Assembly: GCF_002149015.1 (NCBI RefSeq)
Contig: NZ_NGFO01000018.1
Span: forward strand, 46,625-110,624
Origin: Gordonia lacunae
GTDB lineage: Bacteria; Actinomycetota; Actinomycetes; Mycobacteriales; Mycobacteriaceae
Length of the DNA: 64,000 nt
Direction: 5' to 3'
Shown here: positions 46,329 through 55,003 of the stretch, piece by piece
How positions within the stretch are numbered: position 1 is the stretch's first letter
Layout of the letters: every line of letters begins with the position of its first letter
The notes under the pieces: model-generated
Told to the model about the DNA's origin: nothing
The model's database searches: none
Seen by the model: the letters and a program-made list of their open reading frames with translations, nothing else
Made by a program: the position numbers and the translations under genes

Positions 46329-47662
46329 CGGGCCAGCCGCAGTCCCGAGAAGACCCAACGCGACGGCGCCGGGAAGAAATTGCGATAGGTCAGGCGCTCG
46401 TGGCCCGCGGGGGTCACCGCACTCGCCCCGCGCAGCACGTGCTGATCGGACATGAATTTCCCGTTGTATTCACCTACCGCCCCGTTGGCGGGAACGAAGC
46501 CGGGATAGGGCAGGTATGCGCTCGCCGTCCATTCCCACACATCGCCGATCATCGCCGAGCCGGCGCGGCCGGGATGACATCGCCCGGGATCGAGCAGGGC
46601 GCCACGCTGCGCACCCAGTGAGCCCGCGGCGATCTCCCACTCGAATTCGGTGGGCAGACGCGCACCGGCCCAGCGCGCATAGGCGTCGGCCTCGTAGAAG
46701 GACACATGCGCGACGGGCTCGTCCGGCACGATTCGCCGCCGGCCGGACAGGGTGTACGTGGTCCAGTCGGCGGGATCGGGCGAGCGCGTGCCGGTCTCGT
46801 CGCGCCAGTATCCGGGCGCCTCCCAACCGGTCTCGCGGATCGTCGCCCATCCGTCGGACAGCCAGAACTCGGCGCGCCGGTAACCGTCGTCGGCCATGAA
46901 CTCCAGCCAGTCCGCGTTGGTCACCGCGCGGTCGGCGATCTCGAAGTCCTCGAGGTACACCCGGTGCCGAGGCCCCTCGTTGTCGTAGGAGAATCCACTG
47001 CCCACCGCGCCGGCCTCGACGACGCCGCCCTCGAACTGCCGCCAGCCCACCGGCGTCACGACGCCCGGTTCGTCGGGTTCGCGATCCACGTACACCGGCC
47101 CGAACGCATGCGTGGAGAAGAGGTGCTTGATGTCGATGAGCAGCAGTTCCTGGTGTTGCTGCTCGTGATTGCACCCCAGCTCGACCAGCTCGAGAGCGGC
47201 CTCGTCGAGGTCTCCGCGTTCGAGGCGGTCCACCATCGCCGCGTCGACGTGCTCGCGGTAGCGGGTCACGTCGCGCACACCCGGCCGGGTCACGAGACCG
47301 CGATCCGGACGCGGATGTCGTTCTCCCACAGCCTCGTAGTAGCTGTTGAACAGGTACCGGAAGGTGTCGTCGTAGACCGTGTAACCGGGGTCCTGCCGCA
47401 GGATGAACTCTTCGAAGAACCAGGTGACATGTGCGCGATGCCATTTCGCCGGACTGGCCTCGGTCATCGACTGCGGCGTCTGGTCCTCGGGCGAGAGCCG
47501 TTCGGCCAGCGTGTCGGTCAGAGCGCGGACGTCGAGAAAGCGGCGTGCGACGTCGGTGACGACGCGGTCGGCCGCGGGGATCTCGGCACCCGTGTCGGAC
47601 GCGGAACCCGCGGACCCGGTGGATGGGGACTGGGGACGAACCGACGGTTCGGTGATGCTCAC
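46325..47662 (-). CDS. egtB: Ergothioneine biosynthesis sulfoxide synthase
   Basis: 445-aa iron-dependent C-S bond-forming enzyme acting on hercynine. The DinB-like domain has SPAKWHRAHVTWFFEEFIL and HEQQHQELLLIDIKH with the iron-ligand histidines; the C-terminal formylglycine-enzyme-like domain has VGWRQFEGGVV, PVAHVSFYEADAYARWAGARLPTEFEWE (in parts) and LRGASAVTP. GTG 47662 is chosen with GGGAGG eight bases upstream. egtA and egtC are not adjacent, unlike in mycobacteria. Confidence 0.95.
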   Translation of the reverse strand: MSITEPSVRPQSPSTGSAGSASDTGAEIPAADRVVTDVARRFLDVRALTDTLAERLSPEDQTPQSMTEASPAKWHRAHVTWFFEEFILRQDPGYTVYDDTFRYLFNSYYEAVGERHPRPDRGLVTRPGVRDVTRYREHVDAAMVDRLERGDLDEAALELVELGCNHEQQHQELLLIDIKHLFSTHAFGPVYVDREPDEPGVVTPVGWRQFEGGVVEAGAVGSGFSYDNEGPRHRVYLEDFEIADRAVTNADWLEFMADDGYRRAEFWLSDGWATIRETGWEAPGYWRDETGTRSPDPADWTTYTLSGRRRIVPDEPVAHVSFYEADAYARWAGARLPTEFEWEIAAGSLGAQRGALLDPGRCHPGRAGSAMIGDVWEWTASAYLPYPGFVPANGAVGEYNGKFMSDQHVLRGASAVTPAGHERLTYRNFFPAPSRWVFSGLRLAR

Positions 47663-47789
47663 TGGAAAACCTCCCGTGGCAAGAATTGGAGCGATCGGCG
47701 ACGACTTCGCCGATCTCCGCATCCATCGTCATGACGCGTGCCGTCCCTGTCAACGAACGCGGCCCTAACCGGTCCGGTCGAGCTCGTTC

Positions 47790-47834
47790 GTCAACTCAGG
47801 GTTGACGGATCCCTGCCGTCAACCTACGGTTGAC
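47790..47834. promoter_or_regulatory. Twin palindromic operator upstream of the ClpN/HTH gene
   Basis: Two 17-bp palindromes, GTCAACTCAGGGTTGAC (47790-47806) and GTCAACCTACGGTTGAC (47818-47834), have perfect GTCAAC/GTTGAC arms and 5-bp centres, with a centre-to-centre distance of 28 bp. The second ends two bases before the ATG. The protein they precede has its own helix-turn-helix, so auto-repression is the simplest reading. Confidence 0.8.
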
Positions 47835-47836
47835 GC

Positions 47837-48589
47837 ATGACGCAGAACTCGATCCCCATCCGCCTCGACGACCTCATCCACGCCATCCGCAAGGTCCATG
47901 ACGATCCCCTCGATCAGCTGTCTGATGCCGTCGTCGCGGCGCAGCACCTGGGCGACGTCGCCGACAGCCTGATCGGGCATTTCGTCGATCAGGCCCGCCG
48001 GTCGGGCGCGTCGTGGACCGCGATCGGCACCAGCATGGGCGTGAGCAAACAGGCCGCTCAGAAGCGGTTCGTCGATCGCGTGTCGTCGGCGAACGACACC
48101 GACGCACCCGCCGCGGACAACCCGTTCTCGCGGTTCACGCCGCGTGCGGCGAATGTCCTGATGAGCGCGAACGCCGCCGCGGCCGCCGATCGGGCCGAGC
48201 ACGTGACGCCCGCTCATATCGCGCAGTCCCTGACCGTCGAACCGACGTCTCTCGTCTTCGTCGTGCTGCGGGAGCTCGGCGTGGACGCCGATGCGTGGCG
48301 CGCAGCCGTCGCACCGCTGATCCCCGCGACGCGGGACCTCGCCGACGATGAGGCCACCAGCGTGGTGCCTTACGACGACGCGGCGAAGTCGGTGCTGGAG
48401 GCCACCGTCGGTGTCGCCCTCGAACTCGGGCACAACTACATCGGCACCGAGCATCTCCTGCTCGGGTTCTTCGCCGACCCGGCGCTGGCCGACACGATGA
48501 CAGAGTTGGGCCTCACCGCCGATGCCATCCGCGCGACGATCGTGTCCGCGCTGGCGCAGGTGGTGGAACAGTCGTCGCCGACCGGATAG
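47837..48589 (+). CDS. ClpC N-domain protein with N-terminal helix-turn-helix (ClpC2-like)
   Basis: 250-aa protein without ATPase domain. Residues 30-80 form a helix-turn-helix: GASWTAIGTSMGVSKQAAQKRF. Two Clp N-terminal repeats follow, first FTPRAANVLMSAN..HVTPAHIAQSL (about 95-165), second AAKSVLEATVGVALELGHNYIGTEHLLLGFF (split here) at about 180-245. Mycobacterial ClpC2 has a similar lone N-domain and may bind substrates or drugs aimed at ClpC1. The N-terminal HTH plus palindromes just upstream point to a self-regulating sensor. Start ATG 47837 directly follows the operator, so a leaderless or very short-leader transcript is possible. Confidence 0.85.
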   Translation: MTQNSIPIRLDDLIHAIRKVHDDPLDQLSDAVVAAQHLGDVADSLIGHFVDQARRSGASWTAIGTSMGVSKQAAQKRFVDRVSSANDTDAPAADNPFSRFTPRAANVLMSANAAAAADRAEHVTPAHIAQSLTVEPTSLVFVVLRELGVDADAWRAAVAPLIPATRDLADDEATSVVPYDDAAKSVLEATVGVALELGHNYIGTEHLLLGFFADPALADTMTELGLTADAIRATIVSALAQVVEQSSPTG

Positions 48590-48590
48590 T

Positions 48591-48728
48591 CCACCGGCGC
48601 CGGGAGCGAAGCGAGCGGGCCGATCAAACCACCGGCGCCGGGAGCGAAGCGAGCGGGCCGATCAAACCACCGGCGCCGGGAGCGAAGCGAGCGGGCCGAT
48701 CAAACCACCGGCGCCGGGAGCGAAGCGA
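48591..48728. repeat. Tandem 38-bp family B repeats
   Basis: Three complete identical 38-bp units (48591-48628, 48629-48666, 48667-48704) and a truncated fourth. Each starts CCACCGGCGCCGGGAGCGAA and ends GGCCGATCAAA. It fills the space between the convergent ClpN-like and DUF5709 genes. The 38-bp length is not a multiple of three, in contrast to the 36-bp units in coding DNA. Confidence 0.95.
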
Positions 48729-49226
48729 TTACTCGGGGGTGTCGGAGATGTAGTGCACGGCAGCCTCTTCCGCGGAGGCGCCGGCACCGTCGATGCCGGC
48801 GTCCTCGGCTACCGCCTCGGCCTCGGTGTCGATGCCCGACCCGGCGTCCGGCGCGATCAGGCGACCGGCCCGCCGGTCCCCGACCTCGTCATCCTCCTCG
48901 AACTCCTCATCCCGATCGGAATCGTGTGCGCGCCAATCGGTCCGAGAACGTTCCTCGGCGGTGATCTCGTCGAGCGGATCGACCGCACCGACGTCGGGCT
49001 CCTCCTCGGCCAGCCGCTCGTCGAGCGTCTCGCCCTCGGCCTGTTCGCGGGAGGTCAGCCCGTGGACGGCGCCCTTGGGGACATAGTCGGGCGGTGAGTA
49101 CCCCTCGTCGAGGACGTCGTCGACGCCACGGTCGACCAGCGTGTCCTCGGGCTGCAGCTGATCGTCCTCGTCGAGGCTGTACTCGCCGTCCGAGCCCTCC
49201 GGGGTACTACCGATGTCGTCCTTCAT
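48729..49226 (-). CDS. DUF5709 acidic protein
   Basis: 165-aa very acidic hydrophilic protein. Conserved-looking parts are YSLDEDDQLQPEDTLVDRGVDD, here DDVLDEGYSPPDYVPKG and GETLDERLAEEEPDV, typical of the actinobacterial DUF5709 family. No membrane segment. Function unknown. ATG 49226 is used; GTG 49235 and an upstream start at 49358 are in frame. The stop codon abuts the family B array. Confidence 0.78.
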   Translation of the reverse strand: MKDDIGSTPEGSDGEYSLDEDDQLQPEDTLVDRGVDDVLDEGYSPPDYVPKGAVHGLTSREQAEGETLDERLAEEEPDVGAVDPLDEITAEERSRTDWRAHDSDRDEEFEEDDEVGDRRAGRLIAPDAGSGIDTEAEAVAEDAGIDGAGASAEEAAVHYISDTPE

Positions 49227-49357
49227 CTCTGCCACGATGCCAGTCCGCCGGGACTCTCGCCAGGACAGCCCCGGACGTCGGGACGCGACCGGCGGTCGTC
49301 GGAGCGACTGGCTCGATTCGATCGAATCGCCGATGTCGGGGTCCCGGATCGGCGACA

Positions 49358-49939
49358 ATGTCGAGGGTGATCGAGGAAATGCAGGCCGAGGCCCAGGCGC
49401 TGCTCTCGGCCGGTGAATACGACCACGCGCTGGCCGAGTTCTCCGTGCTCCGCGAGATCAGGTCGCGCCGTGAGGGACCGTATTCGGTGATGTACCTGTC
49501 CAATCTGCACGACTGCGTCCGGTGTATGTCGCATCTCATGCTGTGGTCCGACGCAAGTCATCTGTGTCGCGAATTGCACGGCAAGTACGTCCGGACGCAT
49601 GGGCGGGCCGAAGCCGACACGGTCGATGTGGCGAAACACTGGGCGTGGGCGCTCGTGCACCTGCACGATTACCCACCGGCCATCCGGTTGTACCTGCTCA
49701 CCGCCGACGCACTCTGGGAGTCCGATCCCGGCCAGGCGCAACGCCTTCTCGGCGCGGCGGTCATCCACCGGCACGACACCGATCCCCTCGCCCTGCTCTC
49801 GCCCGGCCTCATCGACGGCGTCGGTCTCCGCCACGCCGAGGAGGAGCGAGAGACGATCGCACGACTCGTGGCCGCCCTCGCCGACACCGGCGCGGTGTCG
49901 ACGAGCACGGCCACGATCGATGGTCTGGCTTTCGCCTGA
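49358..49939 (+). CDS. TPR-like hypothetical protein
   Basis: 193-aa alpha-helical protein. Helix pairs such as AEAQALLSAGEYDHALAEFSVLRE and HDYPPAIRLYLLTADALWE resemble tetratricopeptide-like repeats. No catalytic motif, signal or membrane helix. The start ATG is chosen at 49358; GTG 49367 is also possible. It is divergent from the DUF5709 gene and convergent with the DoxX gene. Function not recognised. Confidence 0.65.
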   Translation: MSRVIEEMQAEAQALLSAGEYDHALAEFSVLREIRSRREGPYSVMYLSNLHDCVRCMSHLMLWSDASHLCRELHGKYVRTHGRAEADTVDVAKHWAWALVHLHDYPPAIRLYLLTADALWESDPGQAQRLLGAAVIHRHDTDPLALLSPGLIDGVGLRHAEEERETIARLVAALADTGAVSTSTATIDGLAFA

Positions 49940-49943
49940 TCCG

Positions 49944-50369
49944 TCAGACGACGTCGCGGCGGCGTCGTCGCATGATGTAGCTGTCGGCGCCCATCCGGCC
50001 GGCCGAGGTGTAGCCGACTGCCAGCAGGCCTGCGATCAGGGCGAGCGGCCACTCGTAACCGCCGTCCATGTTCCAGAACCCGGCGTCCCAGTGCACGAAC
50101 ACGATCGCGCCGATCATGTCCGCGATCAGCAGGGTCGCGACGATGGGCAGCAGCAGTCCCAGGATCAGCAGGATGCCACCGATCAGCTCGACCCAGGTGG
50201 CGTAGTACGCCGCCAGCTCCGGGTACGGCACGTCCATCCCGCCGGGCCCGAAGGCCACCTTGGTGGCGTCCATGCCCTGGGTGAACAACTTCTGCCAACC
50301 GTGGGCGATGAAGATGATGCCGAGTATCAGGCGCGCGAGAAACTGCGCCACACTACCGAATCCGCTCAT
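49944..50369 (-). CDS. DoxX family membrane protein
   Basis: 141-aa protein with four helices. The family pattern is ARLILGIIFIAHGWQKLFTQGM at the N-terminus (here FLARLILGIIFIAHGWQKLF), then YYATWVELIGGILLILGLLLPI. The C-terminus ends in a basic cluster RRRRRDVV. Mycobacterial DoxX relatives act with SodA and other partners in redox defence; no such link is seen here. Confidence 0.87.
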   Translation of the reverse strand: MSGFGSVAQFLARLILGIIFIAHGWQKLFTQGMDATKVAFGPGGMDVPYPELAAYYATWVELIGGILLILGLLLPIVATLLIADMIGAIVFVHWDAGFWNMDGGYEWPLALIAGLLAVGYTSAGRMGADSYIMRRRRRDVV

Positions 50370-50590
50370 TCCGCACTCCTCGAATCGATCGGGCGGGCCG
50401 GCTGCGCCGCCGCCAGGTACTCTCTCAGTGTCCGGGACAGCATCGCCCCGTCGGGGGTGAACTGCCGAATCGAGACATCACCACCCAACCGCAACCGCTT
50501 CGTGACCGGTCGCACTGCGTCGCCGACGCGACTCCTCGAAGCGCGTCACCGCACGTCAGCCCACCGGGCAGAACGGAGTAGGAGTCGAGA
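50370..50590. other. Intergenic region without recognisable features
   Basis: 221-bp spacer between divergent DoxX and M1 peptidase genes. It must hold both promoters, but no repeat, hairpin or operator stands out. Confidence 0.5.
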
Positions 50591-51958
50591 GTGCCGGGAA
50601 AGTTTGGGCTGGGTTCACGGGGCAACTCCGGGCAACCAGTGTTGGGTGCACCCGCCGACGTCCTCGATCCATACCTGCCCGACAACGGCAATCTGGGCTA
50701 TCGGATCTCCCGGTATGACCTGGAGCTCGAGTACAAGGTGGCGAGCAATCGGCTCGAGGGGACCGCGGTCCTGACCGCGACGTCGTACGCCGAACTCAAG
50801 AAGTTCACTCTCGACCTGGCGAGTTCGCTCTCGGTGCACCGCGTGTCGGTCAACGACAAACGCGCCCGATACTCGCATCGCCACCACAAGCTGACCATCA
50901 CGCCGGACACTCCGCTGCCCCCGGGTGGTGCCATGACCATCACGGTCCGGTATCACGGCAGCCCCCACCCGATCCGCGGTCCGTGGGGTGAGGTCGGCTG
51001 GGAGGAACTGACCGACGGCGCGCTCTGCGCGAACCAGCCCAACGGGGCGGCGTCGTGGTTCCCCTGTGACGACCACCCGAGCGCCAAGGCGCCGTATCGG
51101 ATCTCGATCACCACCGACAGCCCGTATCACGCCCTGGCGAACGGCGTCCTGGAGTCCAAACGGGTCCGCGCCGCGCACACCACCTGGGTGTACGAGCAGG
51201 TGGAGCCGATGCCCACCTACCTGGCGTCGATCCAGATCGGCCAGTACAAGCAGATCTCGTTGGCGTCCAAGCCGATTCCGGTCTCGGGTCTGGTCCCCGC
51301 CCGCCTCGAGGAGAACTTCGGCATCGACTTCGGCCAGCAGACCGAGATGGTCTCGGCCTTCGTCGAGATGTTCGGGCCCTATCCCTTCCCCCGGTACACC
51401 GTCGTGGTGACCGACGACGAGCTCGAGATCCCCATCGAGGCGCAGAGTTTCTCCACCTTCGGAGCCAACCACTGCGACGGCAGCCGGCACGCGGAGCGGC
51501 TGATCGCCCACGAACTCGCCCATCAGTGGTTCGGCAACTCGGTGACCGCGGCCCGGTGGCGCGACATCTGGCTCCACGAGGGTTTCGCCTGTTACGCGGA
51601 GTGGCTGTGGAGTCAGCACTCGGGCGGCCGGAGCGCCGACGAGTGGGCGCGTCACTACTACGCGAAACTCGAATCGTCTCCGGTACGAGTGCCACTCGCC
51701 GATCCCGGCCCGCGCAAGATGTTCGACGACTGGATCTACAAGCGCGGCGCACTCACCCTGCACGCACTGCGGCTGACCATCGGTGACGGAGACTTCTTCG
51801 CCCTGTTGCGACGGTGGACCGACAAGTACCGCTACGGCTCGGTGACCACCGAGGACTTCATGGCGCTCGCGGCGACCCATTCGTCGAAGCCCCTCAGGGA
51901 ACTCTGGGACGACTGGCTGTTCACGCCCGAACTGCCGCCCTTCCCCGGTCCGTCCTGA
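50591..51958 (+). CDS. M1 family zinc metallopeptidase
   Basis: 455-aa aminopeptidase-type enzyme. Zinc-binding HELAHQWFGNSV is followed 18 residues later by the third ligand in WLHEGFACYAEW. The exopeptidase motif usually GAMEN is replaced by EIPIEAQSFSTFG. The N-terminal beta domain has YDLELEYKVASNRLEGTAVLTA (in parts). It lacks the long C-terminal helical domain of PepN, so it is a short M1 type. GTG 50591 start; no signal peptide. Confidence 0.88.
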   Translation: MPGKFGLGSRGNSGQPVLGAPADVLDPYLPDNGNLGYRISRYDLELEYKVASNRLEGTAVLTATSYAELKKFTLDLASSLSVHRVSVNDKRARYSHRHHKLTITPDTPLPPGGAMTITVRYHGSPHPIRGPWGEVGWEELTDGALCANQPNGAASWFPCDDHPSAKAPYRISITTDSPYHALANGVLESKRVRAAHTTWVYEQVEPMPTYLASIQIGQYKQISLASKPIPVSGLVPARLEENFGIDFGQQTEMVSAFVEMFGPYPFPRYTVVVTDDELEIPIEAQSFSTFGANHCDGSRHAERLIAHELAHQWFGNSVTAARWRDIWLHEGFACYAEWLWSQHSGGRSADEWARHYYAKLESSPVRVPLADPGPRKMFDDWIYKRGALTLHALRLTIGDGDFFALLRRWTDKYRYGSVTTEDFMALAATHSSKPLRELWDDWLFTPELPPFPGPS

Positions 51959-51966
51959 CCCGTTCG

Positions 51967-53244
51967 ATGACGACCGATCCGACGACGCCGGGTCCCGACC
52001 CGGGCGTGGCGGTCCCGCCCGGCGACGCCTCCGCCCGTTCGTTGGGGCGGGTCACGATCGCGACGGTGGTCGCGGCCGCGTCGGGATATGTCGTCCTGCT
52101 CCTGGCGGCCCGCCATCTCGGCGCCGTCGGTTATGGCGTGTTCGCCGTGTTCTGGGCGGCCTACGGTCTGGTGACCGGCGCGCAGAACGGACAGCTGCAG
52201 GAGACGACCCGGGCGGTGCGGACCGCGGCGTCGGAGGGTCTCGCCCGGTCGAGACCGCTCCTGGTGAACACCGGCATCGGTCTGGGCCTGGCCGTTCTCG
52301 TCCTCGTGTCGTCACCGCTGTGGAGCGGCCGGGTGTTCACCGAGAGTCGCGGACTGTCGGTGCTGCTGCTCGCCGTCGGCGTGGCGAGCTTCGCGGTGTA
52401 CGCGCACCTGTGCGGTGCGTTGTCGGGACGACTGAACTGGTCGTCGTTCGCGGTGCTGCTGTCGGTCGACGCGCTGATCCGGCTGGCGGGGGCCGGGATC
52501 GCGGTGGCGGCCGGCTGGGGCACCACCGCGTTCCTCGTCGTCACCGTCATCGGATCCGTGTCGTGGTGCGTGGTGCTGGTGGTGTCGGCGACGGCCCGCC
52601 GCGCGATCGGCGTCGAAGGCGACATCCCGGCCCGGCGTCTGACGGTCAACACACTGACCGCGATGGCCGCTGCCGCGGCGAGCGCCGTCCTGGTCATGGG
52701 GTTTCCGGTCCTCATCAACCTCACCACCGACCTGCGCGGCGGGCCCGACGCCGACGACACCCGGACGATCGGCGCACTGATCCTCGCCGTCACCCTGACG
52801 CGGGCGCCGTTGCTGGTGCCGCTCAACAGCTTTCAAGGCGTTCTGATCTCACGGTTCGTCGACCGCCGCGACCGGAGGCTCGCGTCGCTCGGTGCGCCAC
52901 TCGGGATCGTCGCCGCCGTCGGCGCGGTCGGGGTTCTCGGTGCGTGGCTGCTGGGTCCGTGGCTGCTGACGTCGGTGTTCGGTGCCGACTTCGATCTCGA
53001 CGGGTCGGTCGTGGCGCTGCTGACACTCGGCGCGACCTGCCTGGCGCTGCTCACGGTCACCGGCGCCGCCGCGATCGCCGCGGGCGCCCACCGCTGGTAT
53101 GCGGCGGGGTGGTGGGTGTCGACCCTCGTGGCCGTCGCGCTGCTGCTGCTGCCGTTCGACGTCGCGACCCGGACCTGCGCCGCCCTCGTCGTCGGCCCGC
53201 TGATCGGGCTCGGCGTGCATCTCGTCGGGGCGTTGCGGGCCTGA
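51967..53244 (+). CDS. Polysaccharide flippase/export-type membrane protein (Wzx/MATE-like)
   Basis: 425-aa integral membrane protein with about 12 hydrophobic helices. The N-terminus is SLGRVTIATVVAAASGYVVLLLAARHLGAVGYGVFAVFWA (split: ATVVAAASGYVVLLLAARHL), as in oligosaccharide flippases. It would move lipid-linked sugars across the membrane. Neighbouring glycosyltransferases and rhamnose genes support a cell-envelope glycan role. It starts 9 bp after the peptidase stop. Confidence 0.75.
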   Translation: MTTDPTTPGPDPGVAVPPGDASARSLGRVTIATVVAAASGYVVLLLAARHLGAVGYGVFAVFWAAYGLVTGAQNGQLQETTRAVRTAASEGLARSRPLLVNTGIGLGLAVLVLVSSPLWSGRVFTESRGLSVLLLAVGVASFAVYAHLCGALSGRLNWSSFAVLLSVDALIRLAGAGIAVAAGWGTTAFLVVTVIGSVSWCVVLVVSATARRAIGVEGDIPARRLTVNTLTAMAAAAASAVLVMGFPVLINLTTDLRGGPDADDTRTIGALILAVTLTRAPLLVPLNSFQGVLISRFVDRRDRRLASLGAPLGIVAAVGAVGVLGAWLLGPWLLTSVFGADFDLDGSVVALLTLGATCLALLTVTGAAAIAAGAHRWYAAGWWVSTLVAVALLLLPFDVATRTCAALVVGPLIGLGVHLVGALRA

Positions 53245-53340
53245 CCCTTCGTGACGCTCGCAAGCTCGCTCCTCAGGGAGCAGGGGGTCCGCTCGCAAGC
53301 TCGCTCCTCAGGGAGCAGGGGGGTCTTTCGTTGAGGAGCG
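53244..53340. repeat. Family A tandem repeats
   Basis: Two copies of CTCGCAAGCTCGCTCCTCAG plus GGAGCAGGGGG, preceded by CCCTTCGTGACG, and a third degenerate copy (TTGAGGAGCGGGGCGCTCC). They fill the gap between the convergent flippase and glycosyltransferase genes. Confidence 0.88.
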
Positions 53341-53348
53341 GGGCGCTC

Positions 53349-54203
53349 CTAGCTCCCGGACGACCTCCGCAACCGGCCGAGGCCCGCCCCGACGCGGGCG
53401 GAGAGGTGATTCAGTCTCGACGTCGCGTGCCACCTGGCGGCGCGCGCCGCCGTCGGCCAGCCGCGCGCGGCGCAGCGTTCGGCTTCCTCGGCGAAGAAGC
53501 GGTTCTCCTCGGCGAACCGCCGACCGTCGACCGCCTGGACCGAACTCACCGAGGCGCTGTGCCTGCGGTAGGAGAAGACGACCTCGGGGTCGTAGACCAG
53601 CGACCCGTCGGCACTCGCGAGGTCGACGAGGAGCGCGAGGTCGAGGACGATCTCGAGGCCCGGACGGAACCCGACCTCGCGGACAGCGGCGGTCCGCCAC
53701 AGCAGGGACGGGAAGTAGGTCCAGTTGCCGTGATACAGCGTCGTCGCGAGCCGTTCCCCGGCCAGCACGGTCGCTCGCGGCGGGGCGAGAACCGACTTGA
53801 TCCGGTCGCCCAGGGGCGTGACGGCCCGGCCGTTCTCGTCGATGACATCGACTCCGGGCGCGATGACCGCGGCGTCGGGATGGTGACGGGCCAGCGTGCG
53901 GACGGTGCTCAGGTAGTCCCGGCGCATGAGGTCGTCGCATCCCATGACGACGAACCAGTCGGCGGTCACCAGGTCGACACAGCGGCGGAAGTTCCCGTTC
54001 ACGCCCAGATTGGTCTCGTTGCGCAGGTAGTGCACCCGAGCATCACCGAGCGATTCCAGCCACCGTCGGGGCGTCGGATCCGGATAACAGTCGTCGACGA
54101 CCACCAGGCGCAACTCCGGGTCGTTCTGCTCGAGAACACTGGTCACCGCCTGCTGGAACCGGGCGACGTCGCCGTAATACGGCATCATCACGTCGATCGT
54201 CAC
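53349..54203 (-). CDS. Family 2 glycosyltransferase
   Basis: 284-aa cytoplasmic GT-A enzyme. It begins TIDVMMPYYGDVARFQQAV; nucleotide binding is suggested by LVVVDDCYPDPTP, ETNLGVNGNFRRCVDL, and the DxD-like VMGCDDLMRRDYL. The C-terminal part has EVVFSYRRHSASVSS. The nucleotide sugar is unknown; rhamnose is a fair guess given the nearby rml genes. GTG start. Confidence 0.88.
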   Translation of the reverse strand: MTIDVMMPYYGDVARFQQAVTSVLEQNDPELRLVVVDDCYPDPTPRRWLESLGDARVHYLRNETNLGVNGNFRRCVDLVTADWFVVMGCDDLMRRDYLSTVRTLARHHPDAAVIAPGVDVIDENGRAVTPLGDRIKSVLAPPRATVLAGERLATTLYHGNWTYFPSLLWRTAAVREVGFRPGLEIVLDLALLVDLASADGSLVYDPEVVFSYRRHSASVSSVQAVDGRRFAEENRFFAEEAERCAARGWPTAARAARWHATSRLNHLSARVGAGLGRLRRSSGS

Positions 54204-54294
54204 CGGACAAGACTAACCAGGTCCGAACCCCCTGCCGCGCACGAGGCGTGCCGGACGACAGGCACCACGTGGGAGCGGGTTAGGGTTGTTGACC

Positions 54295-54996
54295 ATGGCC
54301 GACCCCAGTACCAACGCCGACGTGTGGCTGGTGGTACCCGTTTTCAACGAGGGCCAGGTGATCCGCGAGGTGGCATCCCGAGCCCGCGAGACGTTCCCCA
54401 ACATCGTCTGTGTCGACGACGGCAGTTCGGACAACTCGGCCGAGGAGATCAGGGCCGCGGGCGTGCATCTGGTGCGCCACCCCGTGAACCTCGGTCAGGG
54501 CGCCGCCATCCAGACCGGGGTCGAGTACGCGCGTCGCCGGCCGGGGGCCCGGTTCTTCGTGACCTTCGACGCCGACGGCCAGCACCAGGTCGACGACGTC
54601 TCGGCGATGATCGAGCGGTTGCGGCGCGAACCGGTCGACATCATCGTCGGCACACGATTCGCCGACGGTCGCAGCGAATCGGTTCCGCTGCTGCGCCGGA
54701 TGGCGTTGCGCACCATCGTGTTCTTGAGTCCGCGCACCCGCCGCCTCGGATTGTCCGACGCGCACAACGGACTTCGGGCCTTCAACAAGACCGTGGCCGA
54801 TCAGCTCGATCTGCTCATGAGCGGGATGAGCCACGCGTCGGAGTTCATCGCGCTGATCGATCACCACCGGTGGCGGGTGGCCGAGCAGCCGGTGACGATC
54901 CTCTACACCGACTATTCACGGGCGAAGGGACAGTCGCTGATCAACGGGGTCAACATCGTCGCCGATGGGCTCTTCCACACGCGGATGAGGAAGTGA
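54295..54996 (+). CDS. Family 2 glycosyltransferase, dolichol-phosphate mannose synthase-like
   Basis: 233-aa GT2 enzyme. WLVVPVFNEGQVIREV, IVCVDDGSSDNSAEEI, HPVNLGQGAAIQTGVEYA and FVTFDADGQHQVDDV are classic for polyprenyl-phosphate sugar synthases. ATG 54295 is used. The DUF2304 gene follows by 7 bp, a common pairing in actinobacterial envelope loci. Confidence 0.9.
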   Translation: MADPSTNADVWLVVPVFNEGQVIREVASRARETFPNIVCVDDGSSDNSAEEIRAAGVHLVRHPVNLGQGAAIQTGVEYARRRPGARFFVTFDADGQHQVDDVSAMIERLRREPVDIIVGTRFADGRSESVPLLRRMALRTIVFLSPRTRRLGLSDAHNGLRAFNKTVADQLDLLMSGMSHASEFIALIDHHRWRVAEQPVTILYTDYSRAKGQSLINGVNIVADGLFHTRMRK

Positions 54997-55003
54997 TGCC
55001 ACG

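Noticed and set aside
48591..48728. CRISPR-like tandem array
   Set aside because: The 38-bp units are directly contiguous with no unique spacers, and no cas genes are near. It is a tandem repeat of family B.
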